Source of the DNA: Planctomycetales bacterium
Lineage (GTDB): Bacteria; 4484-113
NCBI GenBank assembly: GCA_030606285.1
Contig: JAUWGS010000009.1
Location: 23,011 to 87,010, forward strand
DNA length: 64,000 bases
Direction: 5' to 3'
Each line of letters begins with the position of its first letter. Within the stretch, counting starts at the first letter, position 1. The notes beneath the pieces were generated by a model. The model had not been told where the DNA came from. It made no database searches and saw only the letters and a program-made list of their open reading frames with translations. A program made the position numbers and the translations under genes. Positions 58,906 through 64,000 of the stretch are shown one piece after another.

Positions 58906-60048
58906 CTATTGCTCGAAATGGATGACGAGCCGGCGCAGCGCGAGCAGCGCGTTATCATCCAGGCCAACGGCGCTACGCAGCGGCACCAGCCTCTTCCCGT
59001 AGTCGGCTTCGACGCGCACCTCAGGCAGATGGGGCACTTCCGCAAGTGGCATTCGCCTGCCGGAAAGGCTTACCAGATCCGGTTCGCTCCGGTCTCCCAC
59101 GCGAGGGAACAGATGCTCTCCGAACACCGGAGGCACGCCTGTCAGTTCGCCGCCGCCATAACTGTCCACGATCATATACTGCGGCGCGACGCGTGACTTG
59201 GCCATTTCCTGCGACTGGCTGTGGTTCCAGGGAATTATCTGGAAGCCGCCGATTTGCCCGCGCGGGCTTGTGGAGATGTCCAGCACTCCGGCGTGTGACG
59301 CGCGTATCGAACCCACCGGCGCAAGGTAGCTGCCGGGGAATCGTCCCACACCGGTCACCCGTTTCTCGATCTTGCCCACAGCGCTGCGTGTCATATTGGC
59401 GAAGGTGGCTTCCACCCGCCCTCCTAGCTTGTTCTCAAACGTCAGGCTCGTCAGCATCGTTTTGGGCGGGGTCACTTCAATGAGGAGTACATCCCCCGGC
59501 TCGGGTGCAAAGCCCAGCTCCAGCCTTGTTGTTCGCCCCTCACGCAGGCAGCGGACGCGCGCCCCCTGAACCGGCGAAAAGCTGCCGCCGAAAAGGTATA
59601 CGCCGCTCTCGATGTCGGTGTAAACGCAGTAGTCAACCGGCGCTTCCGGCTCGCCGTCCAGCGAGCGGCCGTGCAACTCGCGAGGCGCGATGGTTATGGA
59701 CGACCCGCGGTTCAAATGGGCCAGGCCGAAGACCTTGATGTGAATAGCGTTTACGGCAGACGCGACGACCGTGCTGCTCTTGCCCCACAGCGTAGCGTGA
59801 AAGGATAGTCCGCGCACCGTCGTTGCCGGCCGCAGCACGTGTCCAAGGACGTACGTGTTGTCATCTCCCGGCGCGCCCTGCGTGAGATCGGTGAGCAGTA
59901 TCTCGCCGCCCTTGCGGTTCTCGAAGCTCAGCAGGAAATGATACGCCCCGGGTTCCGGCGGGGATTGGGCAGCGCTGGTCGCAAAGAGTACTGCGCCAGA
60001 TGCAATGAGCAACAGCGCAAGACAGATTAGTTTCCGCATCCCGCTCAT
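58906..60048 (-). CDS. Secreted protein of unknown function
   Basis: 380 aa from ATG 60048 (ATG 60039 also fits; neither has a clear SD). Signal peptide: MRKLICLALLLIASGAVLFATSA. The mature protein is beta-rich, with two related segments: FHFLLSFENRKGGEILLTDL-like near residue 40 (HFLLSFENRKGGEILL) and TSLTFENKLGGRVEATFAN near residue 215. This suggests a tandem beta-sandwich. I do not recognise a family. It follows ndk by 34 bp on the same strand. Confidence 0.6.
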   Translation of the reverse strand: MSGMRKLICLALLLIASGAVLFATSAAQSPPEPGAYHFLLSFENRKGGEILLTDLTQGAPGDDNTYVLGHVLRPATTVRGLSFHATLWGKSSTVVASAVNAIHIKVFGLAHLNRGSSITIAPRELHGRSLDGEPEAPVDYCVYTDIESGVYLFGGSFSPVQGARVRCLREGRTTRLELGFAPEPGDVLLIEVTPPKTMLTSLTFENKLGGRVEATFANMTRSAVGKIEKRVTGVGRFPGSYLAPVGSIRASHAGVLDISTSPRGQIGGFQIIPWNHSQSQEMAKSRVAPQYMIVDSYGGGELTGVPPVFGEHLFPRVGDRSEPDLVSLSGRRMPLAEVPHLPEVRVEADYGKRLVPLRSAVGLDDNALLALRRLVIHFEQ

Positions 60049-60082
60049 TCTGTTCGGCAAAGCCGCATTGTGGGTCACGCCG

Positions 60083-60502
60083 CTACTCCGCAAGCTCATC
60101 TTCGGTGAAGAAGTTCGCAACCTCGATTCGCGCTGTCTCAGCGCTGTCGCTCCCGTGCACCAAATTGAGTTCGGTTGCTATGCCCAGGTCGCCGCGTATG
60201 GTGCCCGGGGCCGCGTCAGCGGGGGAAGTCGCGCCCATCATGCTGCGCACCTGCTTGACTGCGTCCTCACCATCCAGCACCATTGCGACAATGGGCCCGC
60301 TTGTGATGTGCTTTATCAGTTCGGCGTAGAATGGCTTACCGCGGTGCACTTCGTAGTGCATTTCGGCAAACTCGCGCGACATCGTCAGCATCTTGAGCGC
60401 AAGGATTCTCAAGCCGTTTCGCTCGAAGCGCCCAATAATCTCACCGGTCAGGTTGCGCTGCACCCCGTCGGGCTTAACGAAAACGAGCGTGCGTTCAGTC
60501 AT
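60083..60502 (-). CDS. ndk: Nucleoside diphosphate kinase
   Basis: Equilibrates nucleoside tri- and diphosphates through a phosphohistidine. 139 aa from ATG 60502, beginning MTERTLVFVKPDGVQRNL. The catalytic His is in GDLGIATELNLVHGSDSAETA; conserved GRFERNGLRILALKM is present. The start overlaps the stop of the HD-GYP gene by 8 nt. Confidence 0.97.
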   Translation of the reverse strand: MTERTLVFVKPDGVQRNLTGEIIGRFERNGLRILALKMLTMSREFAEMHYEVHRGKPFYAELIKHITSGPIVAMVLDGEDAVKQVRSMMGATSPADAAPGTIRGDLGIATELNLVHGSDSAETARIEVANFFTEDELAE

Positions 60503-62261
60503 TTGCCTTCGACTCCTTCTGCGAATCCAGGTCTTCCATCGAGCGTTGCTGCAGGTCGCTAATCTCCTTGGCCGATATGTCCGACCAGCCGGATTCATCA
60601 GCGAAGTATCCGGCGTTGTAATGCTCGCGTTCGAGAATGGTCTCCAGCGTAGCGACGACCTCACCGTCCAGCCACGCGCCTTCTTCGTCACCGAAGCGCC
60701 CGATATGGGGCTTGGTGAGCTTCTTGCATTCTGCCAGCGCTTCGGAGGGAGTCTTGCCGCGCTTGTACGGCCGCTCCTGCATCATCGCGTGGAATATGTC
60801 GGCGACGGCCAGTATCCGGCCCTCCAGCGGAATCTCTTCCGCTTTGAGGTTATACGGATAACCGGTGCCGTCCAGCCGCTCGTGGTGCATCCCGGCGATG
60901 CGCGGGACATCGCGCATCTCCTTGGTGAAGTAGACCATACCGAGTATCTCGATGGTTCTCTCGGCGTGTGCCCACATTATCTTGAACTCCTCGGGCGTAA
61001 GCTGGCCCGGCTTCATCAGGATGGAGTCCGGGATGGCGATCTTTCCGTAGTCATGGAGCACACCGGCGACGCGGATGAACTCAACGCGCTGCGGGGTGAA
61101 GCCCATCTCCTTTGCCAGCGCCACGGCGACGCCGGTGACCATCTTCGAATGGTCGGCAGTGGTCGGGTCTTTAGCATCCACGCTGGTCGCGAGTACTTCG
61201 ATGAAGCTGTTGAACTGCTTCTTCTGGTCCTCGTAGAGTATCGCGTTTTCGATTGCGACGGAGGCGCTTCCAGACAGCGCCGCCAGCATCTGCTCGTCGG
61301 CGGTGGTGAAGCGGTCGAAGTCCAGCTTGTTGAGCACCTGGTATACGCCGATGAGATCGTCCTTCTTGTTCATCAGCGGCATGCACAGAATGCTCTTGGT
61401 GAGGTAGCCGGTCTCGCGGTCCACTTCGGGGTTGAATAGCGGATGCGAATAGGGATCGCCTATGTTGAGCGTGTCCTTGGTCTCGGCGACGGCGCCGGCG
61501 ATGCCCAGTCCCACAGGCATGCGTATTTCATTTGCCAGCCCTTCGCCGACAAAGGTGAATATTTCCTCGGCCTCGTCGTCGTAGAGCCAGACTGTGCTGC
61601 GGTCGGCGTCGAGCAGCCAGGAGCACTGCCGTGCCAGCTCGGTCAGAAGCTCCTTTAGGTGGAGCTTCCCGCTGACGATTGTGCTGACCTTCATCAGCGC
61701 TTCGGAGTCGTGCTGCATTTCCTGGTAGGCGCGGCGCAGCTTGATGGTCTGCACCACGGGTGAGAGTATCTCCCGGAGATGCGCCACCGTCTCGGCGAGA
61801 AACTCGTAGTCCTCGCCCGATTCCCTGAACTCAAACAGCAGCACTTCGGTGATGCTGCCGTCGCTGCCGGTCAGAGGCAGGAGGAACCACTGGTCAACGC
61901 GTTCGCGCAGCCTGGGTATCGCCTCGTCAACGTCGCTCGAACGGACGAGAAACGGCGCTTCCGTGTCGGCCTGCGCCAGGGATTTCTCTGCAAGCTCCTG
62001 CTTGAGCTCGCCTAGAAGCGCTTCCTCTACATCGGTCAGCGGAAGCTCTTCGCCCGCCAGCGGAAACTCCTTGCCGACCATCCCTTCTTCCACCGGGAAT
62101 CGGGTAAGGCAAAACGGCGGGATAAGGTCGCTCAGTGCGCCCTGAAGCCTGCGCCCGAGTTCCTCGAAGCTTCCGCTGTCGGCGATGTCGCGGTGCAGCA
62201 AGAGCAGCTTTTCAAGCCTTGCGGCCTTATCCGCAGTGCTCCCGGCTCTGTCGTCGGTCAT
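60495..62261 (-). CDS. GAF-domain and HD-GYP cyclic-di-GMP phosphodiesterase-type protein
   Basis: 588 aa. A divergent N-terminal sensor region (about 1-170) is followed by a GAF domain (about 195-350; LLDADRSTVWLYDDEAEE, PVGLGIAGAVAETKDTLNI). The HD-GYP domain (about 370-560) has TTADHSKMVTGVAVALAKE, AGVLHDYGKIAIPDSIL, MHHERLDGTGYPYNLKAEEI and DIFHAMMQERPYK, so all metal ligands and GYP are intact. It should degrade c-di-GMP or a related dinucleotide in response to a small-molecule signal. The start overlaps the RmlC-like gene (ATGA). Confidence 0.93.
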   Translation of the reverse strand: MTDDRAGSTADKAARLEKLLLLHRDIADSGSFEELGRRLQGALSDLIPPFCLTRFPVEEGMVGKEFPLAGEELPLTDVEEALLGELKQELAEKSLAQADTEAPFLVRSSDVDEAIPRLRERVDQWFLLPLTGSDGSITEVLLFEFRESGEDYEFLAETVAHLREILSPVVQTIKLRRAYQEMQHDSEALMKVSTIVSGKLHLKELLTELARQCSWLLDADRSTVWLYDDEAEEIFTFVGEGLANEIRMPVGLGIAGAVAETKDTLNIGDPYSHPLFNPEVDRETGYLTKSILCMPLMNKKDDLIGVYQVLNKLDFDRFTTADEQMLAALSGSASVAIENAILYEDQKKQFNSFIEVLATSVDAKDPTTADHSKMVTGVAVALAKEMGFTPQRVEFIRVAGVLHDYGKIAIPDSILMKPGQLTPEEFKIMWAHAERTIEILGMVYFTKEMRDVPRIAGMHHERLDGTGYPYNLKAEEIPLEGRILAVADIFHAMMQERPYKRGKTPSEALAECKKLTKPHIGRFGDEEGAWLDGEVVATLETILEREHYNAGYFADESGWSDISAKEISDLQQRSMEDLDSQKESKAND

Positions 62262-62713
62262 CGGTTCACCAGGCCCCAGTCGTAGGGGATTTCATCGCTG
62301 TCGAAGGGCATCCGGATTTCGTCCGGCTCGTCGTAGTTGTACAGCCGGTTGGGCAGGTTCAGCACGACGACTTCGCTTTTGCCGATGTTCTTGAAGCCGT
62401 GCATCACGAGCGGTGGTATGGTCAGCAGCCCGAAGTTCCTCTCACCCAGGAAAAACTCGTCTATTTCGCCCTTAGTCGGGGAATCTTCGCGGTTGTCGTA
62501 GAGCACGACCTTCGCCATACCCGACAACACGCAGAAACTGTCCGTCTGGTCCTTGTGCGCGTGCCACGCCTTAACAATGCCGGGATACGCGGTGGCGATG
62601 TACGCCTGGCCGAATCCCGCGAAGCTTCCCCAGTCCACGCGCAGGATTTCCATCAGGAATCCGCGCTCGTCGGGGATGGGATTTAGCTTCCTGAAGGCAA
62701 CGCCTTCTATCAC
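62258..62713 (-). CDS. RmlC-like cupin (dTDP-4-keto-6-deoxysugar epimerase family)
   Basis: 151 aa from GTG 62713, which gives the family opening VIEGVAFRKLNPIPDERGF. TTG 62737 would place the -10 box inside the gene. Cupin sequence: VKAWHAHKDQTDSFCVLSG, LTIPPLVMHGFKNIG and LNLPNRLYNYDEPDEIRMP. The His-containing RmlC active-site region is partly kept. It probably acts on nucleotide sugars with the RmlA-like enzyme at 43346, but rmlB and rmlD are not here. First gene of the operon with HD-GYP and ndk. Confidence 0.85.
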   Translation of the reverse strand: MIEGVAFRKLNPIPDERGFLMEILRVDWGSFAGFGQAYIATAYPGIVKAWHAHKDQTDSFCVLSGMAKVVLYDNREDSPTKGEIDEFFLGERNFGLLTIPPLVMHGFKNIGKSEVVVLNLPNRLYNYDEPDEIRMPFDSDEIPYDWGLVNR

Positions 62714-62720
62714 GCCGTGG

Positions 62721-62726
62721 ATTATA
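62721..62726 (-). promoter_or_regulatory. Extended -10 (TGTTATAAT) giving a leaderless start
   Basis: Consensus TATAAT on the minus strand followed by 7 nt and GTG 62713, with no SD; the -35 is not evident. Confidence 0.6.
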
Positions 62727-62822
62727 ACACAGGGCAAACGCTTCTCTTCCGCTCTCCGCGCACATCCGTGCCCCTCTAAGGCAGCTTATCGTCCGCCTCG
62801 ACTCCGCCCGGCCGGTCTCTGT

Positions 62823-62828
62823 TATAAT
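62823..62828 (+). promoter_or_regulatory. Extended -10 (TGTTATAAT) immediately upstream of pyrE
   Basis: TATAAT 11 nt before ATG 62840, so the leader would be only a few nt; CGGAG in the gap is too close to the promoter to serve as a normal SD. Confidence 0.5.
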
Positions 62829-62839
62829 CGGAGTATCGA

Positions 62840-63370
62840 ATGCGTTACTATCAGAGAACCGAACTGATTGCGAAAGTGAAAGAAGTGGCGCTGCTGGAAG
62901 GCGACTTCGTTTTGCGCAGCGGCAAGCGCAGCAAGTTCTACCTCGACAAGTACCTCTTTGAAGGCATCCCCTCCATTCTGTGCAGCCTGGCGCATCATAT
63001 GGCGCGCATGGTGCCGGAGGACGTGAACCGGCTTGCCGGTGTCGAGCTGGGCGGGATACCCGTTGTGACCGCGCTTTCGCAGGTAACCGACATTCCCTGC
63101 ATCTTCGTCCGCAAGTCGGTCAAGGAGCACGGCACGTCAAGGCTCGTGGAAGGCGTCTACGAGCCCACCGACCGTGTGCTGATGGTGGAGGATGTGGTGA
63201 CGACGGGCGGGCAGCTAATCGAGATGATAGGCCATCTGAAGGAAGATATGGGCCTGTCGGTCGTGGGCGTTATCGCGGTGCTCGACCGCGACGAGGGCAG
63301 CCGCGAAGCCTTCGCCGAAATCAGCATGCCCTTCAATGCGCTCTTTTCCCGCGAAGATTTGGGGTTCTAG
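62840..63370 (+). CDS. pyrE: Orotate phosphoribosyltransferase
   Basis: Makes OMP from orotate and PRPP in pyrimidine synthesis. 176 aa. The PRPP-binding motif is VLMVEDVVTTGGQLIEMI; FVLRSGKRSKFYLDKYLF and VELGGIPVVTALS are typical of OPRT. Monocistronic as far as can be seen, with its own promoter. Confidence 0.92.
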   Translation: MRYYQRTELIAKVKEVALLEGDFVLRSGKRSKFYLDKYLFEGIPSILCSLAHHMARMVPEDVNRLAGVELGGIPVVTALSQVTDIPCIFVRKSVKEHGTSRLVEGVYEPTDRVLMVEDVVTTGGQLIEMIGHLKEDMGLSVVGVIAVLDRDEGSREAFAEISMPFNALFSREDLGF

Positions 63371-63408
63371 CACCCGACACGTCTGGCAGGACGCACTGGC
63401 ATCGCTGG

Positions 63409-63414
63409 TATAAT
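63409..63414 (+). promoter_or_regulatory. Extended -10 (TGGTATAAT) of the last gene
   Basis: Consensus TATAAT 19 nt before GTG 63434; a GAGGAGG SD lies between them. Confidence 0.5.
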
Positions 63415-63433
63415 AAGGCAGCCGAGGAGGGGC

Positions 63434-64000
63434 GTGGGAGTTAAGTGCGAAATTAGCGGCTTCTTCGGTTCAGGCCAGACCTGGACGCTTCCGCACGCCG
63501 ACCCGATTGAATCCCCGCAGCGGTCGTCGCAGTCCAACACCCAGTATTACACGATAAGCGACGAGCGCACCATCGAGAAGCGAAGCTACCAGGTCGGCGG
63601 CATGGTTGCGGGAGATACCAACGACGACAGCCGGTACGCCGAGTGGCAGCACGTAAACGGCGCCATTGTCCCGACGCGCATTCAGATAGGTGTCCCGTCC
63701 GAGCTCTTCTCCGCCTACAACATCACGCTGGACGCCGACCGCGCATCCAGCGCCGCGACCAATCATGCGCTGCAGCTTGGGGCCACCGACCTCGAATACG
63801 AAGTCACCCGCGTCAAGTCCCCTGTCATCGGCCGCGATATGAACCCCCTGGGGCGCGGAGACGGGACGTACTACTGCAATGGCGGGAACGCTGCAGGCGG
63901 GTCAGTCGCCGTATATGGTGCCAAACCGGCGTTTGTCGGTGAGAGGGCGTTCGGCTACGGGAGTAGCGTGAATAATGCCTGGGATTTGGGGGAGAGAATC
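63434..64000 (+). CDS. Unidentified gene, 3' end beyond the window
   Basis: 189 codons from GTG 63434, open to the right edge. GAGGAGG sits 3 nt upstream, a tight spacing. The product begins VGVKCEISGFFGSGQTWTLP and contains ISDERTIEKRSYQVGGM, IPTRIQIGVPSELF-like sequence and a Gly-rich stretch (NPLGRGDGTYYCNGGNAAG). No signal peptide or membrane helix is visible and no family is recognised. Confidence 0.5.
   Translation, partial: MGVKCEISGFFGSGQTWTLPHADPIESPQRSSQSNTQYYTISDERTIEKRSYQVGGMVAGDTNDDSRYAEWQHVNGAIVPTRIQIGVPSELFSAYNITLDADRASSAATNHALQLGATDLEYEVTRVKSPVIGRDMNPLGRGDGTYYCNGGNAAGGSVAVYGAKPAFVGERAFGYGSSVNNAWDLGERI

Overview
The window comes from a bacterial chromosome that looks moderately GC-rich by eye. 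The organism is probably an uncultured diderm: it has LpxB (lipid A disaccharide synthase), lipoproteins with clear lipoboxes, and a MacA-like adaptor with MacB/FtsX-type permeases. I cannot assign a phylum. It uses UGA as a normal stop (for example rimM at 4272-4274 and the phosphodiester glycosidase at 37853-37855). Many genes have Shine-Dalgarno (SD) sites, but a recurring subset looks leaderless, with an extended -10 box (TGnTANAAT) 7 nt before an ATG or GTG.

Layout. 1-4.3 kb: truncated mfd, divergent from rpsP-khpA-rimM. 4.3-16 kb: a B12-dependent acyl-CoA mutase whose substrate-pocket residues are those of isobutyryl-CoA mutase, a beta-propeller lipoprotein with embedded repeat DNA, pepP-efp, and two large PKD/kelch lipoprotein genes. 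The first of these is split by one in-frame UGA in a Cys-Pro-Gly-UGA context, followed by a SECIS-like hairpin. 16-23.2 kb: a compact Hsp70 operon (1324-aa TPR/J-like protein, GrpE-like protein, DnaK, zinc-ribbon protein). 23.3-28.5 kb: an ECF sigma/anti-sigma operon with overlapping stop/start junctions that also encodes a PspC protein and LiaF-like 'toast-rack' membrane proteins, which reads as an envelope-stress regulon. 28.5-31.4 kb: a secreted nuclease, a 23-residue-repeat protein and a relative, among hairpin repeats.

31.6-44 kb is mostly housekeeping: panB-panC-panD, rny, recA, a phosphodiester glycosidase, xseB, rbfA-nrnA, a Gfo/Idh oxidoreductase beside lpxB, xseA and a sugar nucleotidyltransferase. 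A two-gene XRE-ImmA/IrrE plus PIN-domain module (44.1-45.8 kb) sits between near-identical direct repeats, as if inserted just inside the start of the next gene. 46.7-64 kb: an NYN RNase gene whose start codon directly follows an intrinsic terminator, rplU-rpmA, an efflux adaptor with two permeases, trkA-trkH, dprA-topA, a thiamine-binding-type protein, then a minus-strand RmlC-like/HD-GYP/ndk operon, pyrE and an unidentified partial gene.

The most distinctive content is (i) the Hsp70 operon with a giant TPR scaffold whose J-like segment lacks HPD, directly next to the envelope-stress operon; (ii) the CPG-UGA lipoprotein; (iii) the terminator-gated NYN gene; (iv) the flanked ImmA-PIN island; and (v) short hairpin repeats with a constant CTGTAGGG flank and changing stems, one relative of which lies inside a reading frame. 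No tRNA, rRNA, CRISPR array or prophage was recognised.
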